Source: Strongylocentrotus droebachiensis (taxonomy: Eukaryota; Echinodermata; Echinoidea; Camarodonta; Strongylocentrotidae). From it: a DNA stretch of 64,000 nt. The stretch is from assembly GCA_035222895.1 (NCBI GenBank), contig JAVYIG010006411.1, positions 1 through 64,000 of the forward strand, in the 5' to 3' direction. Positions 1-12,266 of this stretch are shown here, piece after piece. The notes below the pieces were generated by a model that saw only the letters and a program-made list of their open reading frames with translations, made no database searches and was not told the origin of the DNA. Position numbers and translations under genes: made by a program. Positions within the stretch are counted from its first letter, which is position 1; each line of letters opens with the position of its first letter.

Positions 1-39
1 TTTTTTACACCTCCCCCCCCCCCCCCCCCCCCCCCCCCA
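1..39. repeat. Poly-C homopolymer
   Basis: A run of about 28 C residues follows a short T-rich start. It is a simple low-complexity tract at the edge of the window, and its length is likely to be unreliable in any assembly. Confidence 0.9.
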
Positions 40-1455
40 TTTGGGTTAAATATCTGATTTTGTTTTCTTCAATGTAAATGGGGTCTGAAAATATGTACGC
101 CCCCGGCTATCCTGGATCCTGGTAAATAGTCAGAAGGTAAAGTAAAGAGACAGAGAGTGAGCAACGACCCACTTAGGGTTGGACAGAAGCTACTCTCCTG
201 ATGCTAAGCCGACATCAATACTTTTTAACTGCCTGATCATTTTTTAAATCCAAGAAAACAGAATGCACTTTGATGCTATGAAAAAATAGGATTTCTCTTT
301 TTGGGAGTGGTCTCTACCCACTCGTTCAATTAATGGACTTTTGGTGTGTACCGGAAAGTCCCGTCACTGCCGCCATCGTAACAGATTGTTAACGAGTTAC
401 ACCCTATTGATTGCATGATTTAAACATTGAGCTTGCTCGCGCTTCTAAAAGCCTCGATCATAATAATCCAGATTTTCTTTAAAAAGGGTTGATTTAAATT
501 CGGACATGATCACTGACACTCGAACTTATGAAGAAAGTACTGGCACACTTTCCCAGTTCATTAGCACGAGAAGCTTTTAACGGAGATCAATAAGTGTTGA
601 AACCATGGCACCTCTGAGAGCATATACATGTGTCAGCAACGCCAGCTGAACGCCACTGATTAGTCATTTTAATTGCACCTTGTTTAAATTAACTTATTAA
701 TGCTCTCTTGGGAGTCATGTCCTTTCCACGGCCATCAAAATGGCATAACGTACGATATATAAGCCACTTACATATTGGTGTGGGTTTTTTTTAGTTAAAG
801 GCAGAGTATGCGATTTTACACCGTCGGGAATGATTGTAAAATTGAGTTTGACGCCATATTAGCCCCCCCCCCCCCCCAAAAAAAAAAAAAAAAAAAAAAT
901 GAATATATTATTTTACGTAAAGCAACATGAAAGCGTATGACTATAAACACAGTATACAAAATATTGTTTGAATTCATCAAAATTCATTATGTAAAATATA
1001 TCGACGCATTAAATTGTTGGAAATACAATAACTTTGAAAGCATTCATTAATATTTTAATTGACTTTCAAGAGGTTAAGCTATTTACCATGACATATTCAT
1101 AAGTCCTGCAAAGTTCTAAAAAATTCGATGTTGGCTGCAAATGGGACATAGAACCTTTAAAAGGGTGCCAATATGAAGCATTACGTAATAATCGATGACA
1201 AAAATTCTCGCTAATTGAACGACCTTTAATGGCCATGCCTGTGCATAATCACAGCAACATCATCGCCCTCGTATTTTTGGCGGGCTAAGGATTCTGCAAA
1301 ATTTAGGACTTTGCGTAGACCGTTCGTCTGCGGAATCATTTGCGGTGCTGACAGAGATAATATACTTCCACTTTGCTCATAAACTACTCAGATTTGTGTT
1401 TTTTATTACGAATTCTTGTGTTTTAATAGTCGGAGAGATATTATCGTTTTCCAAG
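40..1455 (+). other. Upstream region of the receptor gene
   Basis: No coding exon is recognisable here. The stretch is AT-rich and includes a C15 tract followed by A22 at 863-899. Since the receptor start codon lies at 1456, the last few hundred bases should hold its promoter and 5' UTR, but I see no convincing TATA box or other core element, so no promoter is called. Confidence 0.4.
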
Positions 1456-4400
1456 ATGAAGAATGTGGTATTTTTTGCGGTTTCGTTTATTGTCATCGGA
1501 GTTGGTAAGTCTAATCATTAATATTACATTATCGTTATAGGCGATATTTTGTTTACAGAAGTAATACTACGTAGAAATGTTTTTTTTTTTAAACACAGGT
1601 GTTATCGTACCAAATGATCATAACAGCACAAGAAAATATTGTGAGGTTTCTTTGTCATTAACTGGAATTATATGGAGAGTTCCTTCTACAGTCGATTACT
1701 TGTTAACTTTGCTCGGGGTGTGGTCTTTTGGGGACAACCTAAGCCGCTTTAGTAAATAACATGAATAAAACGCTCATTTGCGAAAAGAAATTATTTTCAG
1801 TACAGTCCGCATAGAAATAACGATTCCCGAGGAGGAGGTAACTTTTTAAACAAATATTTACGCTTTAATTTATTTTTTGATGGAAGTGTTAATTTAACCC
1901 GTTCCTTCCGGGAACCTGGTATACCAGGCTCCCGTGGAGCCCACTCACAGACGGGAACCTGGTATACCAGGTTCCCATAATACAAGGCCTAAAATTGCCT
2001 TTCCCTGCCATTAATTCACTACACTAGTGGATTTGAGGGTTTATCCGACGTAAATTATAACAGTCAATTCAATTTGATGCAACAGAAATTTACATTCAAA
2101 TATTTTACTTTGTAAAAACTGTGTATTTTCTCACAAAATCGAGTATCAAAATAAAAAGAGATAAATAAGAAGAATAGGAAGAGGAAGAAAAGAAGAAGAA
2201 GAAGGAGGAGGAATAAGAGTGAGAAGGAAAAACAAAGAAAAGACGCGGAGGAGAAAGAAGAAGAACAAAATAAGGAGATAGAAGAGGAAGAAAAGATAAA
2301 GAAGAACAAAACCCTACCGTACGGAAGAGCTGAAAGAACTTAGAGGTTGGAGCACGGCAGATTGCCGAATGATCTGCGCATGCGCTAAGTTCCTGCTCGT
2401 CGAAGCGACTGGCCAGGCTGCGGCTTTAGCTCGGTCGAACGCACACGCATTGTGCCGCGCGCTGAACAGTCGCACGGTACGGCAGCGAAGGAGTCGAGTT
2501 TTTGATTTTTAATCTCGTTTGTGAGGTGGCTATCAGGCTAAACAATTTCGGAAGGAACGGGTTAAAAGGTGACTTTAGGGAAGTCAGTAAAACAAGAGAT
2601 TTGGAAACCCATACAAAATATTTTTGCGCCGCCCCCTTACCATAAAAGTAGTAAAAGGGACACACATAAGGGGGTTTGACGTGACGTGAAATTCCGGATA
2701 TTTTGATGACGTGTCTTTGCTTGTAGATTAGTCATTTATTATTTGCTTCTGAAATTACCACAAAAGTATTGTGGTCATTGAGCCCGCCTATCAAACACTA
2801 ATTACTTGTATATATACGAAATTTGGTCAGTGGTCAATTTTTAAAAAAAAAATCAAAAAAAAAAAAAAAAAATCAAATTTCTAGCTTCCATCAAGAAATC
2901 TTAGGTATAGAGACGGGAGAGGGAGTAAAGATACTTCCGCCCCCCCCCCTCCCCGGTTTGTTCAACTCCGATATGATTCCTCTTGTTGTCTAATGCAATG
3001 ATTATAAGATACCATTTTAAAGATATTTATTGAAGATTTCCCTTTTTTTAGGGGTTCTCGTTTGCAGCTTGCGAAATTTAGGAGCACTACGGTTTCGGGC
3101 TGCAAGAAACCCGAATAGCTTGATATTCGGCAGGGACGTGGCCGAATATATAACATCTTATCACTTCTTTTTCTCTCAAAACATCGGAACAGGTTGATTG
3201 CGAGCAACGAGTTAACAAGTTGCTCGAATATCCTCAATTAGGCTTCTAGAATGTATTATAATGCTATTAAAATAAGCGTTCTTGTTTTTCTTCTTTTTAG
3301 GTAGAAACAGTGTGCTTGGTATTAAAGCTGAGGCATCAGCCTTCCTTGCGAAACTGTTCATATGCGGTATGCGCCTAATAGCTTTACATTGGCCTAATAT
3401 TCCATTTATTAAAGGTAATTTTTAAAAAAATGCTGTGGGGTCATTTGGTTCAAATGAACATATTGGAAGCATATGCGATTTTACAATATACAATGATTGT
3501 TGTCGTGGTTGAAATCGAGTCTAAAGTGATGGAACTTTAGGTAATAATCTCGTTATGTTGTATAGCTCCCTCTCTAGACTCATATCAATTTAGCTTTAAA
3601 ACAATGTTTATTGACTACAATCGACCGATTTGCTATTCCCGTTTGGAAATTATATATCAGAACTGCATATTCTGAGATTTCCATGGTCGTAGCTACCGTA
3701 GGCGCGATTTAAAATATTTGAAATTTACCGGGAGCACCGGTAAAATTTTGATTATTCAACTACTCGGAAGAAGGAGTGGTTTACAGTCTAAATTTTGTAG
3801 TGCTTATTATACATCCAAATGGGAATCCAACTATCAACATTTTAAAGAATTACTATCCATCCATTTTCTAAATTTCCTTTAAGGTAAGCACGTGCTTGTA
3901 TGTTTACTTGTTTACTTGTTTACAAATAGGAGTATCGGGACAGACTCAAACTACGGATACTTTTCGCCTGTTCACGAACCTATTTGCCAACTACTCTAAA
4001 GACATCCGACCTGTTGAGAGAGCGTCACAGAGTATCAACGTTCTCTATGGAATGGCCATCAGGCAGATCATCGACCTGGTAAGACCGGAATACTGTCCAC
4101 CCAAGGAGTAATAATATTTAGATTTCAACTTATAGATAAAGTTGATTTCTGGTCATGCGATTTCATTTTAAAAGAAACAGTGTGGAATCGATCAGAAAAG
4201 GTTGATCATCTAGCATATAATTCGTCCCTATTTTCACGAAGTGACGGTAGTGAGGAAAATCGTAACGCAAAGTGAATGCAATTTTTTTTCACTACCGTCA
4301 CTTCGTGAAAACAGCGACGAATTATTGGTGTGTATTGCAAGGTTCTGGAGTCATCAAAATGATAAGAAAATCAGCCCCGTCCGTCTCGGTATAAGCACGG

Positions 4401-7135
4401 TATACAAAAAGATATAAGGGACTACACGAACATGTGGCGAAAAAAATCGTCCGGTTTTTTATGCTGTTACATGCCATATTTAGAATATTAAGGCATTTGA
4501 AGAGCCTTGCTTTTCAGGGAACATTTTTTCTCTGACGCTCTCCCACACTTGCATAATAAAAGGGTGATCACACTGCCTGTGCACACAGTCTGCCCCATGC
4601 ACACACACACACACACAACAGCAGTCAGTTGGTAGAAATAGCAATTTTCGTAAATTTATTTTTAAAAAACTAAACAATATTTTTAAATTGTTATTTCACA
4701 TATCTTTCAAACATACCTTTAACTACAATTCTGTGTAGTTTCATTGTTATAGGCATGAGGTAAATATTTTAAATTATTAATTAGAATATTGTCTTTTCAG
4801 CCATGTGTGACATGGCCCGCTGATCGCCCATTGACTTTTATTCTGCGTGGTGAAAATGAACCTCAATGTATAAAACTCCCCTACAAAAATGCAATATCCT
4901 CATATGTTTCACTCATTGAATCAATTTGTTGTTTACACTCAAGGTAGCCACAATTGTATTGGGGTCACCAAATTTTGTTTTTCTCTGAAATTTAGTCCTT
5001 GTGGAATGTTATAGACTGTTGAATGGTTTCTCGGAAAATCGTCATAAATCCTCAAATCTGACATTTTTTAAAAAGAAAACTATACTGTGATGTAGCTAAA
5101 AGTCTGCAAATTCTTATCATTTGATCGGTTTTTCTGAATAATTTGTGAAACATATGAGGAAATAGCTGTAACGGTGATCCAAGTAATTTCCATCGCGATA
5201 TTTTATTGGCATTGCAAAAATATTTGGAATTTAATGTTAATATTTGTGTAAATATGATCTATAAATATATGATTTAAAAAATGCCAACAAAATGAACAGT
5301 TTTACTTTCCTATATATATAAAAATAATATAATTAGCTCAAATGACCTAATTTGCATATTTGATGAATATTCATAATTTCCTTTTCAAAAAAAAAAAAAA
5401 TTTCCATACCTGATATACATGGTTTCACTGATGTATCATGTTCGGTTTTGATTTGATTACATATGCGCATATTAATTAGGCGGACTTAGTTATTTTCACA
5501 ACTTTTTCATATCTGCAGATTTGCAAAAATGGGAAAAATGACTTATTTTGTTTGCTTCTGTTTTCAAAACGGTAATAGATATATGAATTTTTCTTTTTTG
5601 TATGTTTTACCATAAAGATGATATTTTAGTGTCTGATAATTGAATTTATTATTTGTGTCCGAGAAAGTGATAAATTAAGTTGTCAACTTTGTCGAATTTT
5701 GCCATTTTTGCCAATTTGACCATTTCTGGCAGGTTTTTCGGTAATTTTGCGATATCAAAAAATGGTATAAAATCACAACGCATTGATCGATTTCAATTCT
5801 GTTTTTTGTTTTTTGAAGCTTTCATGAAGCTTGATCATTTGCAATCATCAAATAACATGTGTTTGATGTACTTATTTTGGTGTTCTATACCTAATAACAA
5901 TGATAACGCTCACAAGTGATTGTTCACCTCTTTCCAGAACTCAACCTTTCCTTTTGAGATTATTTAAATAATATATTGCATTGCATATCAAGTTCAAGTT
6001 CAAGTTCAAGATATATAGAAAGCATGTACGAATTATCATATGTCACTGTCATGTTCACAGAATTCAATAGGTAACGCACAAGTCTATACACCAGTTTACA
6101 GTTGTATCAGTGCGCATGCGCAGACAGTTGACCTCGGGTCATTGGCCCCAAAATTGGGGCCAATAACCTCTGACCTCTGGTATTTATGCGTAAATTAAGA
6201 TTGCGCCCATGCAAATGATGATGTGCGCGCACAACGCAGCGCGTAGGGCAGTGATATTATCAAAATTTGCATGGGCGCAATCCTAATTTACGCATAAATA
6301 CATGACCTCTAGGTCATTGGCTTTGTTTAAAATGGCGCACACAACTGTAAACTGGTGTATTGAAATCGCCCCTAGGTTAATGTTTGGTTATCAATGAAAG
6401 AAAGTTAATGTACCAGACTAGACCTCATACCAAATTTTCTAATCATCATTTACTTTCTCATCGTCTAGAATGATGACAAGCAAAACCCTGTGGATTTTCC
6501 AGCTCTATCTAACCAGTTAAAAACATGTTTTCTTAAAAACCTGTGTATGGCGAAATGTGTTTGATAATGTGTACCCCTCTAAATTACGAGATGGAAGTCC
6601 CTACGTACCCAACTCCCCCTGTGTTGGCATGCATTTCTAAGACTCACGTGTTTTATTGTTCATTCATATTTCTAAATTAACATCATTGTGAACTTTTCTA
6701 AACCATATTAGGAGGCCTTATCTAATCTTGCTGAAATGGTGACGACCACTTAACATTTCGTCTTTGTATTCGGGTCATGCTGGCAACTCAATTTAAGACA
6801 TAGGTTCCATGCCTTCATGACAAAAAAATGAGTTTCTCTTAAAAATGATGAATTGTGTGATTTAAAAAGCAATAACTGACATGCCAAAACTTAAGCTTAA
6901 ATTGGAACGGGAACGAACAATTTCATTTTTATTTTTCATTTTTATTTTCCCCTTTATTTATCAGGATGAACGGAATCAAATCATTACTACTAATGTGTGG
7001 CTAAGACAGGTAAGAAATGTGTTTAATGTCACATCAGCTGTTTTCTAAAAATAAATGACGTTTTCTGATGTTTTCTTTTTCATTTGTGTGTGTGCTTTGT
7101 GTGCTTTGTGTGGCTTCGTACCACATCTCCCTCTC

Positions 7136-7178
<43 letters not shown>

Positions 7179-10100
7179 CCTTTCTTTCTCGATGTTTATA
7201 TTTCCCCTTTCAAGACTATCGGTATATTGATACTTTTAGGCTTCTTTTGATGATTTTTTTATTGATTTATTTCTATATCATCTTTTCAAGCATACATGTC
7301 CATGTGATTTTTGAACTTACATTTCCATATTTACACATATAAACATTTTCATATTTATAATCTACAATGTGAAAGCCATATTATTTTACTCTGGGCTTAG
7401 AATTTTACAAACAAGAACTTTACTCAGCTCTAACAGCACATTTTACCCCACACTTGTCTTCAACGTTATCTATTGCTTTATTTAAAAGATTTTATAAAAA
7501 TAAAAAAACATTATCGTTTGCTTTGTTTCAACCCCACACCTCTCCCGCTCATGTCTCGTTTTCTCTGCATTTTTCACAACCTCCACCATTCTGTATCATA
7601 AGGGCTGGAGCGATGCCAATCTTAAATGGAACCCCGATGATTACGGCGGAATTACCAAGATCACCATCCCTTCTTCCAAAATCTGGAAACCCGACATCCT
7701 TCTCTACAACAAGTAATGTTTTGTTTTTTCATTGTGCAATACTTATTGAGAAAAATATCCCTTTTATAGGACAACATATTGTTACAGCTGAGCACGCTAG
7801 CAGCCCCAGTAAACGCTTGTTCACATAATTATACTGCGTTTTACACGGCATTTGATAACGTGCCTTCTGTTCCAAGTAGGTCAAATAACTTTAATGCAAG
7901 GCCTTCTCGGATAATGCAAAATATTGAATAAGCATCATGAAACGTTCATACAAGCTACGCTTTTTCAACATAAACGTTAAATAATTTATCAATTAATCAA
8001 CCAAAACTTAAGTTTATTCGTATTTATATCATGACAGCGCCGACAGCTCTTTCAAGGGAGCCATGAAAACCAACGCCGCCGTTTCCAACGATGGCATCGT
8101 CACCTGGCTCGCTCCGGCTATTTTCCGCAGCTCCTGCAAGATCAACATCAACTACTTCCCCTTCGACAAGCAGGAATGCTCCCTGCAGTTCGGATCCTGG
8201 GCCTACACCACGGAGCACCTGAATATCCTGAACCGCTCGGCCTCGGGGGACACTGGCAGTTATCTCGTCAACGGCGAATGGAAATTGGAAGATTTCCCCG
8301 TGATCCGGACCCTGCCCCAGTATAGCTGCTGCAAGTACCCGTACTCCGTACTCGATTTCGTACTCATTATCAGGAGAAGGTAATGAAAGGACATCTGTTT
8401 CGTATATCAGTGGAGGATCTAGATTCTCTAGAAGGGGGAAGGGGACGAAATCTAATAAATCTAATGAAAAAAAGTACCAGCTAAAGGGTTTATCCCATTT
8501 TTGTAAGTTGTGTTCTATTCCAAAATTATCTGACAGATGTTTTACTATTATCTATTTCATTATTATTATTACTCTGCTTTAAGATTGGTGTACATCAGCA
8601 CTATAGAAATATACAATATTTATGTTAATTTTGTAGGCATGTATTTGTGGGTGAATGATGCCTTTGTTACGTACACCATCACCAATTTATCGCAGGACCT
8701 ATTCTTCTTCCATCTTTCCAGGCCGTTGTTCTACGTCGTCAACATGCTGGTGCCTTGTATCTTGGTGTCTGCCCTGACTCTCCTCACCTTCTATCTGCCA
8801 GCTGACACCGGGGAGAAGTTCACCCTCTGCATCACCATCCTCCTGTCTCTCACTGTCTTCCTCCTCCTGGCCGCGGAGACGATGCCGCCAACATCCGAAG
8901 TGGTGCCCCTCATTGGTGAGTTCAGTCTTCACGCTCGTAAAGCCCGATGCACACGAAGTAACATTCTACAATTACCCGCCCACAAGCCATATGCGTAATG
9001 TCATCAAATGTAATGCACAAATCTTTGTTAAGTACCTCGCTACAAATTATTTCATTCACCGCGAATTGTTTACATTCCATGTTGTTAAGTAGGATAAGCC
9101 ATACTGTTTGTCCTACCTAGAAACAATTAGTGTATCCGGTTTGCATTCTGACTAGTGATATACCAACATGTGTAATAGCTGAATGAAATAATTTGTAATG
9201 GCACCTAACAAAGACGTATGCATTAAATTTTAATTACATTACGAAAATGGACAATTCAACGGAATTATCGCCACAGTAATGCCTGTATTACATTTGCCCC
9301 GGGCGCCGTACGATAAATTAGTCTACGATTTTTCGTAGAGATTGTTGGAGGCTACGGGCTACGATGTTTGTGTTTACATTATCTACGAGCATCGTTCCAT
9401 TTATTGTATTGGCCCTCGGGGGCAGGCCAGGGCAAATCCGTAGAGGCTGCTCGGAGATTGTACGGAAATCGGAAATCGGAAATCGGAAATCCGTGCAAAG
9501 ATTACTGCTCAATATCACGGATACTGCAAGGGCAGCGAGCAGCAACCTTGCGATAACTGTGCAATGGCCGTGCGAATGCCCCACGAGTCTACAATCTGTG
9601 TACGATTTTTTTTTTGCCCCCATGTTCACCGAAAAATCGTACGTTTGCTGCACAATCAGTGCGAGGCCTCCGGGCGATGCCCGTGCGGGGATTGTGCAAT
9701 GCCACATACGACATGTATACGGGCTACGGGCTTACGATTTTTTTTCAAATTTGTCTAACTTCTCGCGAAACAAAATCGTAAAGGCTACGGAGTCCGTGAG
9801 TCCGTACGAAAATATCACGGCCGACTCCTGCCTCTGCACAGAGGCCGCACGGAAAAGGGGATACAGGCAGGATACGGGCTCCGTAGATTAATCGCAGGCC
9901 AAATGTAATCCAGGCATTAACTTTCTGCAAAACAAAATCGTAAGGGCCGCGGAGCCCGTGAATCCATACCAAAATCTCACGGCCGCTTCCTGCCTCCGCA
10001 CGGAGGCCGCACGGAAAAGGGGATACGAGCAGAATACGGGCTCCGTAGACTAATCGCAGGCCTAATGTAATACAGGCATAAGCAGTGAACGATATAGGCC

Positions 10101-12197
10101 CCTATATACAGTATAATTCTTTCTGGTCCGTCCCTTTGGAATAAGCTACCACTAATTAGTGTTCGTAGCTTTACAGCCCTCCATGACTTCAAAGTTGCTT
10201 TCAAAACCCATCTCTTTCTAAACAGTTCTATTTGATGATGAAAATTATTGTGGCGTAATAATTTGTGTTATTTTAGTTTACCTTTATTTTAGTTAAGAAT
10301 GTGATATATTCGTGATTGTTATATGAGCGTCAGAGCCTGGCAAATACCGGCGCTACATAAATTTCCATATTATTATAACAACGGCAGCGCAAAGAGTTTT
10401 TTCCACAAAATGTCCTGTAGGAAATCATTTATTTATGGAGCTAGCTAATGACCCCACTGGAAATAAGCTCTCGAGCTTTCGTGGGTTATCCTGTTCAAGG
10501 TGACTTATTTCTGATCTGTTATTATTGTATACTATTGTATGTTGGAAGCTTGTCGAATAAAAATCAATCAATCAATCAATGCCTAGGTCAGAATTGTCGC
10601 GGCGGCCGTGGGGTCTAAAACATCTACGACCAATAGCAATTATAGGGCCGCCGCCGCAGCATTCCCACGGTCACTTACGGTAGCAGTCACATGTTAGGGT
10701 AGCCGTACGGCGTATTTTTAATTTGTGGAGACAGAAGACCTGCGGCTCCCGTACGGCCTTTGAAGTAATGACATACGGTTGCCTTAGGGTGTTCCTGCGG
10801 CGGCCGTAGGTTTTTGACAAATACCACGGCAGACGCAAGGTAGCCGTAAGGCCACGTACCAAGGCCAAGTACCCCTGGGCGTTTCAAGACAGTTCCCCGA
10901 CAACCCACTGAAATGCGTGTATTTAATTCAACTCTTGTTTCAATGTGATGTGGGTGAACTTGTCCTTTTGACGGTTTTGTAAAACGATCGATGCCCTGGA
11001 GCCCTGATGTTGACAACAACAAACTCTGACCTATAAAGCAAAAGCAAGTTTAATACAGTGAATATTCAGGCTATTGGGTTCATTTCCCGATTGTCTTTGT
11101 TTCCAAAATGTTTTCGAAATCATCATGGTATATATATCTTTCCCTCGACCGACGAAATCTCCTTGTTCATTGTTTCCTTATCAGCCCAGTATTACATCAC
11201 CACTATGGTCCTCGTGTCCGCTTCAACTGTCCTCACGGCCATTGTGCTCTACATACACCACCGCGGGACGTACGTGGGTAGGGCGCCCTCTTGGTTCCGA
11301 CGATTCACACTCGATTACCTGGCCAAGTTCATGTGCATGGGTGACTGTCATAATCCGGATGTCAAAGATAAGGTAATGGTTATGCTCTAGATATTACAAG
11401 ATTAAAAGGAAATTGTGGATTGAATACTGTTTCAGTAGGGAATAATGTGTCCACAGTATAATTATTGTATATTATTTGAAGAGTGGAATCATGTGTTCAC
11501 ACTACCGAAAAGACCTACTGCATTTACAAGTGTAGAATTATATACAGTATGGAATGCTGTGTTAGCAGTTTTAAAATAATGTGGTCCCATCTGCTCCATC
11601 GGACAGTCATCCCGAGGAAAATTTCCCCAAGATTTTATCGCCTGTGAAACTATCCCAAAGCAACTGCCTACTTAATAAATTATCTTCACCTGAGTGTATA
11701 GTGTTGTGGATATTCGTCCTAAAGATATTGGTGCTACAGGACTAAATGGACAGGACTAATTTTCATAGTCGTAACATTTTCGGATAATATTCGTCATACA
11801 ACCCCTCTTTGATGTAACAATCTCATGAATTTCATTTTAGATCCCCAAAATCAACTTCGAGAACGCTTCAGGAAGCAGTGGCTCATCCACAGGGGTCGTT
11901 GAAGACGGTCTTCATAGCAACGAGATGCCCCTCGAACTCGATGTCGCGAACCTGCCGACATCGCAGTCGAGCACGTGCGTTCAGCTTGATCGCCGTGGTC
12001 GTATCCGCTTCATCATGTCCCAGATCGCCTCCTGTCTTCAGCAAGTCGTCGAACATTCAGAAGACGCCATCGTCGATGAAGAGATCAAGGGAGAATGGAT
12101 GCGGATCGCGTTCGTGGTCGATCGCTTCTTCATGTGGTTGTTCGGACTCAGCACCGCCGTGGCTACATGCGGTGTTTTGCTTCAGGTTAAGGAATAA
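1456..12197 (+). CDS. Nicotinic acetylcholine receptor alpha-type subunit, 8 exons, complete
   Basis: This is a Cys-loop cation channel subunit of the plasma membrane. Exons: 1456-1504, 3930-4078, 6965-7009, 7603-7712, 8038-8379, 8722-8915, 11185-11372, 11841-12197 (stop TAA). All introns are GT/AG and the lengths sum to 1434 nt, exactly 478 codons. The 45 nt and 110 nt exons 3 and 4 are classic nAChR exon sizes. Residues 1-18 form a hydrophobic signal peptide. The ligand-binding domain has [10 protein letters not shown] (loop A), GSW (loop B), a Cys-loop with 13 residues between C151 and C165, and the vicinal pair C215-C216 in YSCCKYPY, which marks an alpha subunit. M1 is about 232-256; M2 about 263-282 is preceded by GEK (E262, intermediate ring), so cation-selective; M3 is about 300-320 and M4 about 452-472. 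The M3-M4 loop is short. The start was chosen because the ATG follows ccaag and opens the signal peptide. It converges with the NLR gene downstream. The subunit number cannot be assigned by eye. Confidence 0.95.
1894..2565. mobile_element. piggyBac-like MITE with TTAA target sites
   Basis: The element lies in intron 1 of the receptor gene. TTAA at 1894-1897 is followed by CCCGTTCCTTCCG; the inverse CGGAAGGAACGGG ends just before TTAA at 2562-2565. TTAA duplications and CCC...GGG ends are piggyBac hallmarks. There is no transposase ORF, only a purine-rich (GAA/GAG) core. Two near-perfect 24 bp palindromes of the form GGGAACCTGG/TATACCAGGTTCCC lie at 1910-1933 and 1953-1976. Confidence 0.8.
2566..3408. 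other. Intron 1 remainder, nothing recognised
   Basis: This is non-coding intron sequence with an A-rich stretch around 2842-2873 and a C tract near 2940-2952. I see no exon, RNA gene or clear element boundary. Confidence 0.5.
3409..3882. mobile_element. TTAA-flanked MITE (Kolobok-like), copy 1
   Basis: The element is bounded by TTAA at 3409-3412 and 3879-3882 with AGG...CCT ends. Its interior is the inverse complement of the element at 14960-15461, sharing for example the paired motif around tttaccgggagcaccggtaaa. TTAA target sites with purine-starting ends fit Kolobok-type transposons; there is no ORF. It ends shortly before exon 2 of the receptor. Confidence 0.7.
4151..4370. repeat. Interspersed repeat carrying a nested hairpin MITE
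   Basis: Sequence from ggtcatgcgattt through aatgataagaaa recurs at 47548-47651. Here it is interrupted by a 109 bp hairpin at 4217-4325: arms 4217-4253 and 4289-4325 (ATAATTCGTC ... GACGAATTAT, with ttttcacgaagtgacggtag inside the left arm) are near-perfect inverse complements. The copy at 47.5 kb lacks the hairpin, so the hairpin is a later insertion. Confidence 0.75.
4371..6085. other. Intron 2, AT-rich, no gene seen
   Basis: The stretch holds a short (CA)n tract near 4600-4620, A-rich runs near 5390, and a small TTCAAG tandem at about 5990-6010. No exon fits the splice phase needed and no ORF has recognisable content. Confidence 0.5.
6086..6361. mobile_element. Foldback MITE in receptor intron 2
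   Basis: Outer inverted repeats ATACACCAGTTTACAGTTGT and its complement lie at the ends. Inner inverted repeats at about 6181-6215 and 6265-6300 contain tatttatgcgtaaatta and the complement taatttacgcataaata. The whole 276 bp can fold into one long hairpin. It has no coding capacity. Confidence 0.8.
6362..6964. other. Intron 2 end, nothing recognised
   Basis: Intron sequence up to the tttatcag acceptor of exon 3. I see no repeats or coding signals beyond the splice site. Confidence 0.5.
7130..7195. repeat. (CT)n microsatellite with C tract
   Basis: A run of C residues leads into repeated CT dinucleotides in intron 3 of the receptor gene. Reading frames across it are compositional artefacts. 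Confidence 0.85.
8038..8379 (+). other. nAChR exon 5: Cys-loop, loops B and C
   Basis: This 342 nt exon encodes about residues 118-231. It holds the Cys-loop (C151 to C165, with the FPFDKQ signature just before the second cysteine), the loop B tryptophan in GSWAY, an N-R-S glycosylation sequon, and the loop C double cysteine flanked by Y213 and Y219 (YSCCKYPY). The acceptor is atgacag and the donor gtaatg. These residues are those expected to line the principal face of the acetylcholine site. Confidence 0.93.
8722..8915 (+). other. nAChR exon 6: M1 and the pore-lining M2 helix
   Basis: This 194 nt exon follows a tttccag acceptor. It encodes M1 (from [11 protein letters not shown]), the M1-M2 linker with D-T-G-E-K and the M2 helix ending in [10 protein letters not shown]. 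The glutamate at the cytoplasmic end of M2, with no proline-alanine insertion there, points to a cation-conducting rather than an anion channel. Confidence 0.93.
9279..10079. mobile_element. TACG-rich DNA element with 16 bp inverted ends
   Basis: The ends are a perfect 16 bp inverted repeat: ATGCCTGTATTACATT at 9279 and AATGTAATACAGGCAT ending at 10079. The right part is a tandem duplication with period about 162 bp (caaaatcgta at 9771 and 9933), and the first unit keeps a degenerate copy of the end near 9901. The interior is crowded with CGTA/TACG words and is GC-rich compared with its surroundings. There is no transposase; open frames across it are artefacts. Confidence 0.7.
10085..10580 (+). 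mobile_element. LINE 3' end remnant
   Basis: A frame near 10119-10225 reads [17 protein letters not shown] followed by a phrase ending THLFLN, the typical C-terminus of CR1/jockey-like reverse transcriptase ORFs. After it comes a 3' UTR ending in (AATC)n at 10562-10580, which is the LINE tail. The rest of the element is missing (5' truncation). Confidence 0.65.
10590..10880. repeat. GC-rich, CGTACGG-rich repeat in intron 6
   Basis: This stretch is dense in ccgtacgg, ggccgtag and related palindromic words, like the elements at 9279-10079 and 55342-55845. I could not find clear terminal repeats, so boundaries are approximate. Confidence 0.45.
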
Positions 12198-12217
12198 TGT
12201 TCACCCATCTCTCTCTT

Positions 12218-12266
<49 letters not shown>

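Noticed and set aside
2064-2309. Ser/Phe/Leu-rich minus-strand frame
   Set aside because: Translation of the purine-only core of the piggyBac-like MITE.
9364-9891. 175-codon + strand frame in the TACG-rich element
   Set aside because: Overlapping frames are open on both strands because of word composition. There is no splice link or conserved motif.
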